Part shown: positions 8,284 to 15,783 of the stretch, one piece after another
Position numbering within the stretch: position 1 is the first letter of the stretch
Layout: the number at the start of each line of letters is the position of its first letter
Assembly: GCA_026387555.1 (NCBI GenBank)
Contig: JAPLLM010000116.1
Location: forward strand, 1 to 28,929
DNA length: 28,929 bases
Reading direction: 5' to 3'
From: Candidatus Omnitrophota bacterium
Lineage (GTDB): Bacteria; Omnitrophota; Gorgyraeia; Gygaellales; Profunditerraquicolaceae
The notes under the pieces: generated by a model
Databases searched by the model: none
What the model was told of the DNA's origin: nothing
The model's input: the letters and a program-made list of their open reading frames with translations, nothing else
Translations under genes and position numbers: made by a program

Positions 8284-9963
8284 ATGAAAAATAAATTCTT
8301 GATCGGCCTTTTCGTAATGTTTTGTTTTAACGCGCTCCTGCCTTTATGTAATTACGCCTTAGTAGGCGACGAGAATCCGGAAGTGCTTAAGGTGTATATG
8401 GGGGAACCCAAAGTGGTGGCGGTAAATAACGCCTATCGCGTCGTAGTAGGCAACCCCAATGTTGCGGACGTTGTGAATGTGAATAAAAACGAAGTGACCA
8501 TCAATCCCAAGACATTGGGGACGACCACCCTGGTAATCTGGGATGGTTTCGGCGAGCAGTCCTATAAGGTAAAAGTCGTAACCGAGAATATGGATGTTAT
8601 TAAGGAGAGAGTGGACGCCTTAATAAAGAATTTAGACCTGCCCGATGTTTATACTAAGGCTGCGGATGAAGAAAATAAGATCATGCTTTTGGGCGCAGTG
8701 AAAACCGCGGCGGACAGAGAAAGAATCGCGACGGCCCTGGGCGGCTTAAAAGAAAAGACGGTCGACCTTATCAATATAAAAGAAGAAGAGACCTCCATAG
8801 AGATCGACGTGCAGGTTTTGGAGATGAATAAAGATTCAACGAGTACCCTGGGTTTCAGCTGGCCGGGAAATATTACGGTTACCGAAGTCGGTTCTCCTGC
8901 TATTCCCGGATACGGTTCGACTTCCGTAACCGATACTTCCGGCGGCGCGAATAGCGGAACTACTTCTTCGTATACGAGCACCCTCACGGGGTCGCATCTC
9001 GATAAATTATTTCAGATATCCAATTACAGCCGCTCGGCATTTGTCTGGTCGCTGGATGCCCTGGTAAGAGACGGTAAGGCGCGTATTTTAAGCCGCCCGA
9101 GGCTGACCTGCCAGAGCGGGAAAGAAGCGGAGATGTTTGTCGGCGGAGAAAAACCCACATTCTCCACCTTTACCACGCAGGTTAACGTGCAGATAGAATA
9201 TAAAGAATTCGGCATCAAACTAAAGGTCAAGCCGACGGTAACCGAAGACAACAGGATCAAGCTCTCCGTTTATGTCCAAGTAAGCGAAGTCGGAGAGGCG
9301 GAGACTATCGGGACCACCACATCCATCACTGCTAAGGCCTATCCTCTCTCTAAGCGTAATTTTACCACCGAACTCTATCTTAACGACGAGCAAACTTTGT
9401 TAATCGGTGGGTTGATCAAGCAGAAAGAAGAGAACCAGGTCAGAAAGACCCCGTTCTTCAGCGATATACCTATATTGGGCGCTATGTTCAGGCAGACCGT
9501 CAATTCGACCGGCGGCGGATCAGGTAATCGCGGCGATACGGAGTTATTTGTAACCCTTACTCCCGCCATTGTCAAAGCAATAAAGGCCGCGGCAAAAAAA
9601 GAACCCGTCTCTATGCCTATGGCAGATTCGAAGGTTGAAGCGGGAGTCTCTGCGTCCGGGATCTCGATTCCGGAGAATATCAGAAATTACGCGGCTGTCG
9701 TCCAGCGCAGAATCTTAGATAACCTTATTTATCCTGCGTCGGCTAAACAGTCGGGTTTTGAAGGTACCGCAAAATTAAAACTTCACCTTTCTTATTTAGG
9801 CCAGCTGCTTGACGTAACAGTCAGCTCTTCTTCCGGGTACAAGATCCTCGACGATAATTCAGTGGCTGTGGCCAAGAGTGTTTCCAGTTATCCGCCTTTC
9901 CCCCCCACAATACAACAGGCAGATTTGTGGGTAGAGGTGCCTGTAAGCTACCGCTTAGAATAA
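8284..9963 (+). CDS. cpaC: Tad secretin CpaC/RcpA with extra C-terminal TonB-type domain
   Basis: 559 residues. A signal peptide (about 1-25) is followed by a pilus-secretin N domain (about 32-105: VYMGEPKVVAV ... NVNKNEVTINPKTLGTTTLVIW), a short BON-like segment, and the secretin channel domain (about 235-440). The channel domain includes LVRDGKARILSRPRLTCQSG, QTLLIGGLIKQKE and PFFSDIPILGAMFR, and ends in TELFVTLTPAIV. Secretins form the outer-membrane ring for pilus passage. Unusually, residues about 465-559 look like a TonB C-terminal domain: LIYPASAKQSGFEGTAKLKL, LGQLLDVTVSSSSGYKILD, YPPFPP and a closing VEVPVSYRLE. The Ser/Thr/Gly-rich stretch at about 200-235 lies within the channel region. 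It sits between cpaB and the ATPase gene. Confidence 0.92.
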   Translation: MKNKFLIGLFVMFCFNALLPLCNYALVGDENPEVLKVYMGEPKVVAVNNAYRVVVGNPNVADVVNVNKNEVTINPKTLGTTTLVIWDGFGEQSYKVKVVTENMDVIKERVDALIKNLDLPDVYTKAADEENKIMLLGAVKTAADRERIATALGGLKEKTVDLINIKEEETSIEIDVQVLEMNKDSTSTLGFSWPGNITVTEVGSPAIPGYGSTSVTDTSGGANSGTTSSYTSTLTGSHLDKLFQISNYSRSAFVWSLDALVRDGKARILSRPRLTCQSGKEAEMFVGGEKPTFSTFTTQVNVQIEYKEFGIKLKVKPTVTEDNRIKLSVYVQVSEVGEAETIGTTTSITAKAYPLSKRNFTTELYLNDEQTLLIGGLIKQKEENQVRKTPFFSDIPILGAMFRQTVNSTGGGSGNRGDTELFVTLTPAIVKAIKAAAKKEPVSMPMADSKVEAGVSASGISIPENIRNYAAVVQRRILDNLIYPASAKQSGFEGTAKLKLHLSYLGQLLDVTVSSSSGYKILDDNSVAVAKSVSSYPPFPPTIQQADLWVEVPVSYRLE

Positions 9964-9966
9964 CCA

Positions 9967-12123
9967 ATGTCCCAGAGAATCGTCTTATTCAGCACTAAGG
10001 GCGGCGTGGGTAAAACCCTGGTCTCCGCCAATCTCGCCATAAGCCTTGCCAGAGACGAGGGCAAACGCGTCTGCCTCATAGATCTGGATACCTATGGCGC
10101 GGGCGACATGGCCCACATGCTCAATTTAAAGCCGCAGAAGGCGATGGTGGATTTGATCGCCCAGTTAAAAAGAAATCCCGACTCGGTAGCAAAAAAAGAT
10201 TTTCTTACCACTGCCCCGAACCTGGGGATCAGTTTTCTTCCCGCTGTATTGCGCCCGCAGCAATCCCCCCACCTTGACCCCGAATTGTTAAAGAGCGTTT
10301 TCACGCTCTACGACAAAGATTACGATTACATAATAATAGACGCGGGAAAGATATTCAGCGAAATATTCGCCAATATATTGAATCAGGCAAACCTGATTTT
10401 ATTTGTGGTGACTCCGGATGTACTCTCGGTCTATCAGACCAAATGGGCGCTGGATACCCTGCAATTTATGCATATGCCGCTCTCCATGGTCAGGGTGGTC
10501 TTAAACCGCGCGGAATCATTATCCAGTATCAGCTGGCATGAGGTGCGGGTCTCTCTACCCGTCGATATTATTGCCCGCATTCCGTCGGAGGGGCGCATCG
10601 CGGGCCAAGCGATCAACCAAAGTATCCCTGTGATATTGGACAGCCCTAGGTCAAAGATTTCCTTGGCGATCAAAGAATTTGCCCATGAATTGACCACGAA
10701 TAAAAAACTTTATATCGAACATGCCGAGATAGACGCCTTAAAATTAAAAGAAGGAACGCTTGAGAAGAGCGGCGATTTCTGGCAGAAGGAAGGGCTTACC
10801 GAAGCACTTATCGGGCCCGATCCTTATGAAGAGGCGGATGAAATCGTAAGGCTTAAACGCAGAATACACGCCCGCCTGATAGAAGAATTAAATTTAAAGC
10901 GCCTCGATTCAAAGGCCTTTAGCGATTCCAAAAAGAATAAGGAATTGCGCGATAAGGCCGAGGTTATGGTTACGAATTTCCTGGCGGAGGAGGCGGGGAG
11001 TTTCATCACTTCTCCTGATGTGCGCAAAAAGCTAGTAAAAGAAATGCTGGATGAGGCACTCGGCCTTGGGCCCCTGGAAGACCTTCTTGCTGACCCGACG
11101 ATAACCGATATTATGGTAAATAACAAGGATGAGGTTTATATAGAGCGCCGCGGTAAAATAGAGGCTACAAGTAAAAAGTTTATCTCCAATGAGCAGGTCA
11201 AAATAGTCATTGAGCGTATTATAGCACCCATCGGCAGAAGGATAGATGAGTCTGTCCCTATGGTGGATGCGCGCCTGCCCGACGGTTCGCGCGTTAACGC
11301 CATTATCCCGCCGCTATCTTTGACGGGGCCCTCGTTAACTATCAGAAAATTCCGTAAAGAAAGATTCAAGACCGAAGAATTGATCGAGCTGCGCACTTTG
11401 AACAAAGCGATGGCGGATTTTATTCAGGCCGCGGTCATCTGCAGGAAGAATATCATTGTCTCCGGTGGTACGGGCAGCGGAAAGACGACGATCTTAAACA
11501 TACTTTCGGCGTTTATTTCAAATAACGAGCGGATTGTTACTATTGAGGATGCCGCAGAATTAAAGCTTCATCAGGATCACTGGATCCGGCTGGAGTCACG
11601 GCCTCCGAATATCGAAGGCAAGGGCGCCATCACCATAAAAGACCTTTTCCGGAATACCCTGAGGATGCGACCGGATAGAATAATCATCGGGGAGTGCCGC
11701 GGGGTGGAGACCTTGGATATGCTTCAGGCGATGAATACCGGCCATGACGGTTCTATGACTACGGTGCACGCCAACTCTACTCAAGATGCCTTGACCCGCT
11801 TTGACTCTATGATACTAATGTCCGGGATAGAGCTTCCTATCAGGGCCATCCGCGAAATGATCGCCTCCGCCATACACATGATCGTGCACACCGCCCGCCT
11901 CTCCGACGGCAGCCGTAAGATCTTGCAGGTCACCGAGGTCTGCGGGATGAAGGATGAGTCGCATATCGATTTAAGAGACATCTTTATTTTTAAACAGACC
12001 GGGATAGACAAAGATCACAATGTCTTGGGGGAGTTCCAGGCTACCGGTTATGTCCCGTCGTTTATCAACGAATTCAGGATCAAAGGCATTCCTCTGCCGG
12101 AAGATATCTTCCGCGCTCTATAA
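9967..12123 (+). CDS. CpaE/TadZ-CpaF/TadA fusion: ParA-like ATPase joined to pilus assembly ATPase
   Basis: 718 residues in one uninterrupted frame. Residues 1-250 form a MinD/ParA-type ATPase with deviant Walker A KGGVGKT (11-17), LIDLD (38-41, at the Walker A' region) and YDYIIIDAG; the receiver-like domain usual at the start of CpaE/TadZ is missing. After a charged linker (about 250-325), residues 325-718 form a TadA/CpaF secretion ATPase: GLGPLEDLLADPTITDIMVN, Walker A GGTGSGKT (500-507), Asp box TIEDAAEL, Walker B RIIIGECRG and His box GHDGSMTTVHANS. TadZ normally positions the machine and TadA powers pilus assembly, so here one polypeptide would do both. It starts four bases after cpaC. 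Confidence 0.93.
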   Translation: MSQRIVLFSTKGGVGKTLVSANLAISLARDEGKRVCLIDLDTYGAGDMAHMLNLKPQKAMVDLIAQLKRNPDSVAKKDFLTTAPNLGISFLPAVLRPQQSPHLDPELLKSVFTLYDKDYDYIIIDAGKIFSEIFANILNQANLILFVVTPDVLSVYQTKWALDTLQFMHMPLSMVRVVLNRAESLSSISWHEVRVSLPVDIIARIPSEGRIAGQAINQSIPVILDSPRSKISLAIKEFAHELTTNKKLYIEHAEIDALKLKEGTLEKSGDFWQKEGLTEALIGPDPYEEADEIVRLKRRIHARLIEELNLKRLDSKAFSDSKKNKELRDKAEVMVTNFLAEEAGSFITSPDVRKKLVKEMLDEALGLGPLEDLLADPTITDIMVNNKDEVYIERRGKIEATSKKFISNEQVKIVIERIIAPIGRRIDESVPMVDARLPDGSRVNAIIPPLSLTGPSLTIRKFRKERFKTEELIELRTLNKAMADFIQAAVICRKNIIVSGGTGSGKTTILNILSAFISNNERIVTIEDAAELKLHQDHWIRLESRPPNIEGKGAITIKDLFRNTLRMRPDRIIIGECRGVETLDMLQAMNTGHDGSMTTVHANSTQDALTRFDSMILMSGIELPIRAIREMIASAIHMIVHTARLSDGSRKILQVTEVCGMKDESHIDLRDIFIFKQTGIDKDHNVLGEFQATGYVPSFINEFRIKGIPLPEDIFRAL

Positions 12124-12132
12124 CATCGTCCG

Positions 12133-12474
12133 ATGAAGGCCATCAATAAATCCAGGAATATTATCTTAGCCGACGACTGCCGGGTTGCCTTGGGTGCCTT
12201 GAAACGGGCTAAGGGGCTTCTGGGGAGAAAGGGGATGGGCAAAAGCGAGGCCTTAGTCTTAAAGCCCTGCAATTCGGTGCACTCGTTTTTTATGCGCTTT
12301 GCTATTGATTTGTTGTTTATCGATAAGAATTCCCGCGTAGTCAGAATAATCAAAGAGTTCAAGCCTTTTAGGATAAGCCCCATTTGTTTCAGGGCCGCCT
12401 ACGTAATAGAATTCCCATCCGGGGCTATCCGTCCGGAATCAGTCCAGCCCGGCGACACAATAAGTATAGAATAA
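12133..12474 (+). CDS. DUF192 family protein
   Basis: 113 residues matching the DUF192 pattern: a release of LGRKGMG-type residues, then ALVLKPCNSVHSFFMRFAID, LLFIDKNSRVV, and a closing EFPSGAIRPESVQPGDTISI. No signal peptide is visible, although some family members are exported. The biochemical role of the family is unknown, but members recur next to Tad pilus genes. It closes the first Tad gene run. Its stop codon directly abuts the stop codon of the convergent gene at 12475, with no room for a dedicated terminator. Confidence 0.88.
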   Translation: MKAINKSRNIILADDCRVALGALKRAKGLLGRKGMGKSEALVLKPCNSVHSFFMRFAIDLLFIDKNSRVVRIIKEFKPFRISPICFRAAYVIEFPSGAIRPESVQPGDTISIE

Positions 12475-14304
12475 TTAGGCTTTAAACCAGAGGCGCAGGC
12501 CGTCGCTCAAGCGGATATTTCTTTCGTTGAGGCGGCGGCAGAGGTATTGCAGGTCGTTAAGATATGAATACCCTTGGGGTATTTGAAAATTTACCGCAAC
12601 GTAGCTTATTTCCTTTTTGAGGCCCACTTTTAAATCATAGAAACGAGTTTTAGTAACCGTAAAATCTTGTTTTTCATATCCTTGCGGGAGTAGGTGCCAT
12701 TTAAGGAATGAGTCCAGGGTCAACAGATAATTGTTGGCTATGGTCTTGGCATCTTTTAAAGTAGGAACAGACTCGAGCCCGAAATATTCCGGATTAAAAA
12801 AAGCGCGGGATTCAGCAGTATAGGTGAAGAGTTCGATCTTGCGGCTGTAATCCTGGTAGGCTTCTTCTAAATTCGGCCAGCGCGATAAATATGCCTCGCA
12901 TAAAACCGCGGGCGCAGCCTTTTCCCCGGAAAGGTTGCTTAAGATTATCAGCCGGGTCTTTTCTCCGGCACTCATTTTCAGAGAGCATCCTTTTAAATTA
13001 ACCGATTCTTTGGTCTCGGGATGGATGAAATCAATATCAAGTTGGGCGCAAAATACATCCTTTTTTAAGATCTCCGAACGATAGGGTTTAAATTCACCTA
13101 TTTTGTTTACCTTGCGCGCGCCCACAAACTGCCACGGCCAGGCGCCGAATATATAATTATATTTTTTGGGCGTTTCTATCGCAATTGTATCCATGTCCTC
13201 GAATCTATTCCCGCAGATGGTAAGGCGGGTTATTTTTTTATTTACGCAATCCATTCCGGCAATGAAATTAAAAAGGTCTTTAGAAGGGGTATCATAACCC
13301 GGGGCCATGAATATGGAGAGGGCAACGCCTTCGAAGAAATAATCATTAACAGCGCGCTTGATCTCGGATGTGGTTGTTGAAAAATCATAAGGGATGTGCG
13401 GGGTGGACCAGATGGAGTGGAGCTGGGCATCCAGGTAAAAGGTATTTCCGTCGGAAAGGATCACTTTTATACAGCGCACTTCTTCAAGGCAGTTGGCTAT
13501 TACTCTGGAAATATCAAGCGTTAAGGTCTTAACGGAATTTATTTCCTGCGCGTAGTTCTCTAAGTCTTCGGCGCTCATCCTTATGCCGGTTATGGGCTCA
13601 AGGTTTGCCGGCAGCAAATTTGGTAATTGGGCAAAGGTAAAGGCCTCGGTTTGGGCGGGGAGATTACCGCCGGAGCGGTTAAGCCTTTTTTTGATGATCT
13701 CGGCTGCGTCGTAATTTCCGTTGATAAGATAATCCGCCGCCTTTAAGATTATGACACCGTTGGTCTGCGCTTCGGTTAATTCGATTTTCTCAAATTCTTT
13801 AATAACCTTTTTGGTTACCGGTTCAGGGATTGGTTCAGGGGCCGGCTCGCTGGGTTTATCGATAATTGGCTCAGGTATTGACTCGCTGGGTTTATCGATA
13901 ATTGGTTCAGGTATCGGCTCGGCAGGCTTTTCGATGATCGGTTCAGGTATCGGTTCAGTAGGCTGCTTAATTATCTGTTCCGGAGAGGGTTCAACAGGTT
14001 TTTCAATAACCGGTTCGGGGGCTGGTATTACAGGTTCCTCTATAACGGATTCAGGTGTAGGCGCGGAAAGCAGCAGGGCAGGGGCCTCGATGCGCAGCTT
14101 GCGTTTCGCCTCTGAACTTCTGCCCACCGGCATGCTAAGCCCCGATTCCTTGAATATGGCATTAATGCTGGATTTGGAGACGCGGATCTGAAATTTATCA
14201 TCAATAAGGCCGGAGAGGTTGCGGCAGCTGATTTTTGAATTAGCCTTTTTCTGCTCTAAAATGAAGTCTTTTATTTGGGGAATTAGTTTGTGTACAATAC
14301 CCAT
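12475..14304 (-). CDS. HTH protein with Pro/Glu repeat linker and transposase-like C-terminal half
   Basis: 609 residues. Residues 1-65 look like a transposase-type helix-turn-helix (IKDFILEQKK, SCRNLSGLIDDKF, VSKSSINAIFKESGLSMPVG). Residues 91-163 form a linker of repeated Pro/Glu units such as EPIPEPIIDKPSE. Residues 170-609 are a large folded region. Its LCEAYLSRWPNLEEAYQDY (469-487) resembles the Y..RW.IE..F block around the catalytic Glu of DDE transposases, and LDAQLHSIW (291-299) could carry the first Asp. No clear D-G-F second-Asp block is seen; LTICGNRFED (361-370) sits about where one would be expected. It may therefore be a domesticated, inactive transposase. Its promoter is covered by three copies of a 12-bp repeat, which suggests autoregulation. 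GAGGT precedes the ATG. Function is not established. Confidence 0.65.
   Translation of the reverse strand: MGIVHKLIPQIKDFILEQKKANSKISCRNLSGLIDDKFQIRVSKSSINAIFKESGLSMPVGRSSEAKRKLRIEAPALLLSAPTPESVIEEPVIPAPEPVIEKPVEPSPEQIIKQPTEPIPEPIIEKPAEPIPEPIIDKPSESIPEPIIDKPSEPAPEPIPEPVTKKVIKEFEKIELTEAQTNGVIILKAADYLINGNYDAAEIIKKRLNRSGGNLPAQTEAFTFAQLPNLLPANLEPITGIRMSAEDLENYAQEINSVKTLTLDISRVIANCLEEVRCIKVILSDGNTFYLDAQLHSIWSTPHIPYDFSTTTSEIKRAVNDYFFEGVALSIFMAPGYDTPSKDLFNFIAGMDCVNKKITRLTICGNRFEDMDTIAIETPKKYNYIFGAWPWQFVGARKVNKIGEFKPYRSEILKKDVFCAQLDIDFIHPETKESVNLKGCSLKMSAGEKTRLIILSNLSGEKAAPAVLCEAYLSRWPNLEEAYQDYSRKIELFTYTAESRAFFNPEYFGLESVPTLKDAKTIANNYLLTLDSFLKWHLLPQGYEKQDFTVTKTRFYDLKVGLKKEISYVAVNFQIPQGYSYLNDLQYLCRRLNERNIRLSDGLRLWFKA
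13816..14034 (-). repeat. Degenerate tandem coding repeat (Pro/Glu linker)
   Basis: This encodes about residues 91-163 of the preceding protein as units of roughly 12-13 residues related to PEPIIDKPSE-x-I, with near-identical DNA in the central copies. Such Pro-rich linkers are usually extended and unstructured, separating the HTH from the C-terminal half. Confidence 0.8.
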
Positions 14305-14313
14305 TTCTACCTC

Positions 14314-14386
14314 AGATTGGACATTCTTATGCTCAAAATAAGCATACCACTAATGTCCAATCTTGTCAATAACTAGATTGGACATT
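14314..14386. repeat. Cluster of three 12-bp sites AATGTCCAATCT (candidate operator)
   Basis: Exact copies lie at 14314-14325 (minus), 14352-14363 (plus) and 14375-14386 (minus). Relative to the minus-strand promoter at 14369-14341, one lies upstream of the -35, one fills the spacer right up to the -35, and one sits between the predicted start and the ribosome binding site. Occupancy of the middle site would block RNA polymerase. The same sequence recurs in a second cluster at 23270-23324. Confidence 0.75.
14341..14369 (-). promoter_or_regulatory. sigma70-type promoter of the HTH/transposase-like gene
   Basis: On the minus strand: TTGACA (14369-14364), a 17-bp spacer, then TATGCT (14346-14341). 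This predicts a start near 14334 and a leader of about 30 nt. The spacer contains an intact copy of the 12-bp repeat. Confidence 0.75.
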
Positions 14387-14599
14387 ATTTTTGACGGCAA
14401 AAATATGGTCAAACTGTTGAGCAGGTTGCTAGGACATTTACTGTTTGACGAGCTTCCTGCGATATTGGGTACTTTAATTAAAAAGGTCATTTATTTTGAT
14501 CGTATTTTTACACGTTAACCTATTTTTGACTATAGGTTTACAAAATAATTCTCCGGAGCTAAATATTTGAAACCGCTTTCTCGTAAACCCTAAATAATA
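14387..14599. other. Intergenic AT-rich stretch, nothing recognised
   Basis: No credible gene is seen. A 6-bp inverted repeat TTTGAC/GTCAAA (14390-14395 and 14408-14413) is the only local symmetry noticed. The stretch separates the divergent promoters of the HTH gene and the pilin operon. Confidence 0.5.
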
Positions 14600-14628
14600 T
14601 TGACACTTACCTCTATTAATGATATATT
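14600..14628 (+). promoter_or_regulatory. sigma70-type promoter of the pilin operon
   Basis: TTGACA (14600-14605), a 17-bp spacer, then TATATT (14623-14628); predicted start near 14635. The sequence after the -10, TTTAAATGCAAT, is nearly identical to that after the promoter at 23559 (TTTAAATGTAAT). Confidence 0.85.
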
Positions 14629-14634
14629 TTAAAT

Positions 14635-14770
14635 GCAATATATATAGTAATGAGTTAGGGAAAGACGACAAGCAAGAAAGCAATTCCGCTATGGAGGTAG
14701 TGGATGCGCATGGCCACGGGACGCTGCTCGTCACAAGTTCGATTTGTCTTCATTGAAGCCGGGTTACCGA
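14635..14770 (+). promoter_or_regulatory. Candidate riboswitch R1, GEMM (cyclic-di-GMP-I)-like, divergent
   Basis: This is the structured leader of the pilin operon. GCAATTCC (14680-14687) leads into hairpin CCGCTA-TGGAGG-TAGTGG (14686-14703), then a junction, GGCCACGGG (14712-14720), further hairpins, and the tail GCCGGGTTACCGA (14758-14770). The order 'GCAA..CC, hairpin, GG..., GCCACGGG, ..., GCCGGGTTACCGA' follows the GEMM layout. However, the P2 loop is TGGAGG instead of a GAAA tetraloop, and the GACGCAAAG junction is altered. GACG-ACA-AGCA (14664-14674) can also pair with TGCTCGTC (14725-14732). The tail overlaps the terminator stem, so aptamer and terminator exclude each other and ligand binding would turn expression on. 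The class assignment is tentative; ligand unknown. Confidence 0.5.
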
Positions 14771-14811
14771 CAAGCAGAATTCCAGTTAACGGTAGCGCGG
14801 TTTTTATTTTT
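14759..14811 (+). terminator. Leader terminator of R1
   Basis: GTTACCG (14763-14769) pairs with CGGTAGC (14790-14796, one G-U). Beyond one G-G mismatch the stem extends as CCG/CGG (14759-14761 with 14798-14800). A T-rich tract follows at 14801-14811. The left arm is the conserved tail of the candidate aptamer. Confidence 0.7.
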
Positions 14812-14846
14812 AGAGGACCCTGTGCACAAACTTAGGAGGTGGTGAG

Positions 14847-15020
14847 ATGTTCAAGAGAAAAGGGCAGTCAACTCTGGAGTATGTGATTATCCTGACTGCG
14901 ATAGTGGCAGCGGTAATCATAGCTTCCAAGATGGTAGGGGGCAAGGTCGAGAGTTCTCTGAATGCAGTATCGACCAAGATGGATACCAAGGTCCAGAGCA
15001 TGAACCTGGGCGGAAATTAG
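14847..15020 (+). CDS. Flp-type pilin, 57 residues (candidate major pilin)
   Basis: A short ORF preceded by a very strong ribosome binding site (AGGAGGTGG, 14835-14843). The protein begins MFKRKGQSTLEYVIIL and continues with one hydrophobic helix (about 13-27) and a short charged tail ending in SMNLGGN. G6 followed by Q-S-T-L-E-Y is the canonical Flp/class III prepilin site, with cleavage after G6 and E at +5. It is the first gene after the R1 leader, has the best ribosome binding site and carries no low-complexity tail, which fits a main structural pilin. It is followed 27 bp later by two longer paralogues. Confidence 0.88.
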   Translation: MFKRKGQSTLEYVIILTAIVAAVIIASKMVGGKVESSLNAVSTKMDTKVQSMNLGGN

Positions 15021-15047
15021 TTTTAAAACAAATCAAGGGGGTGAAAT

Positions 15048-15416
15048 ATGTTTATCCGAATGAATAAAAGCAGGGCGCAGACTACGGCAGAGTACGCCAT
15101 ACTTTTCGCCATTGTCGTCGGCGCGTTTATCGCAATGCAGGTCTATATCGAAAGAGGGCTGCAGGGCCGCATTAAGGACGTAGTCGATGCCCGGGGCGCG
15201 GGCGGGACTATCGGAAGCGGAACTGCGTCGGGAAGCGTTGCATTTAACACCGCGCAGTATGAGCCATATTATCTACAGTCTAACGCTCAGACTAACCAGA
15301 CCAGCAATGAAACGGAGACCACGGGTTTGGGCGGCGGCGTGAATAAAACGAGCAACCAGCGGACCAACGTTACCAGGGAGCAGCAGACGCTTTCTGTCAA
15401 CGGTACGGGAAACTAA
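15048..15416 (+). CDS. Flp-like pilin with Asn/Thr/Gln-rich tail
   Basis: 122 residues. It has a class III-type N-terminus RAQTTAEYA with Ala in place of Gly at the predicted cleavage position, and one hydrophobic helix (about 16-31). The shared post-helix motif YIERGLQGRIKD is followed by a Gly/Ser then Asn/Thr/Gln-rich tail (NQTSNETETT and similar) containing QYEPYY. Preceded by AGGGGGTGA. The motif and layout match the next gene and those at 17894 and 18253, so it belongs to a local paralogue family. The tail may be surface-exposed or glycosylated (inference). Confidence 0.83.
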   Translation: MFIRMNKSRAQTTAEYAILFAIVVGAFIAMQVYIERGLQGRIKDVVDARGAGGTIGSGTASGSVAFNTAQYEPYYLQSNAQTNQTSNETETTGLGGGVNKTSNQRTNVTREQQTLSVNGTGN

Positions 15417-15426
15417 GGAGGACAAA

Positions 15427-15750
15427 ATGTTTATCCGTTTAAATAAAAGAAAGGCCCAGAGTACGCTTGAATATGCAGTGATTATCGGCGTGGTGGTGGG
15501 CGCGTTGATCATGATGCAGGTTTATGTCAAGCGCGGCCTTCAGGGCAAGATGAAAGAGGCATCTGATCAGATCGGCGACCAGTATTCTCCGACGCAGTCA
15601 TCCGCGACTACTACGACCCAGTCAAGCGTGAACTCGACTGAGAATGTAGTGGGCGGGAACGATGCCTACACGAAGAGTACCACCAATCAGTCGCAGAATC
15701 GCGATACGACCCAGAACACCGGGTCGCTGAACAGCGAAGGCAGCTGGTAA
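15427..15750 (+). CDS. Flp-like pilin with Ser/Thr/Gln-rich tail
   Basis: 107 residues. Its N-terminus KAQSTLEYA again has Ala at the predicted cleavage site. One hydrophobic helix is followed by YVKRGLQGKMKEASDQIG, then QYSPTQSS and a Ser/Thr/Asn-rich tail ending in SEGSW. AAGGAGG precedes the ATG. It is clearly paralogous to the gene 10 bp upstream, and the start regions of the two share near-identical DNA (ATGTTTATCCG). Confidence 0.83.
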   Translation: MFIRLNKRKAQSTLEYAVIIGVVVGALIMMQVYVKRGLQGKMKEASDQIGDQYSPTQSSATTTTQSSVNSTENVVGGNDAYTKSTTNQSQNRDTTQNTGSLNSEGSW

Positions 15751-15783
15751 TTTAGAAACGGGCAGCGAAAGGAGACAAAGCAG

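Noticed and set aside
13751..14191. Plus-strand frame rich in GSGIGS repeats
   Set aside because: It is the antisense reading of the Pro/Glu linker repeat in the HTH gene and has no ribosome binding site.
14474..14734. Minus-strand 86-codon frame in the leader region
   Set aside because: It runs through the pilin-operon promoter and structured leader, has no ribosome binding site and no family resemblance.
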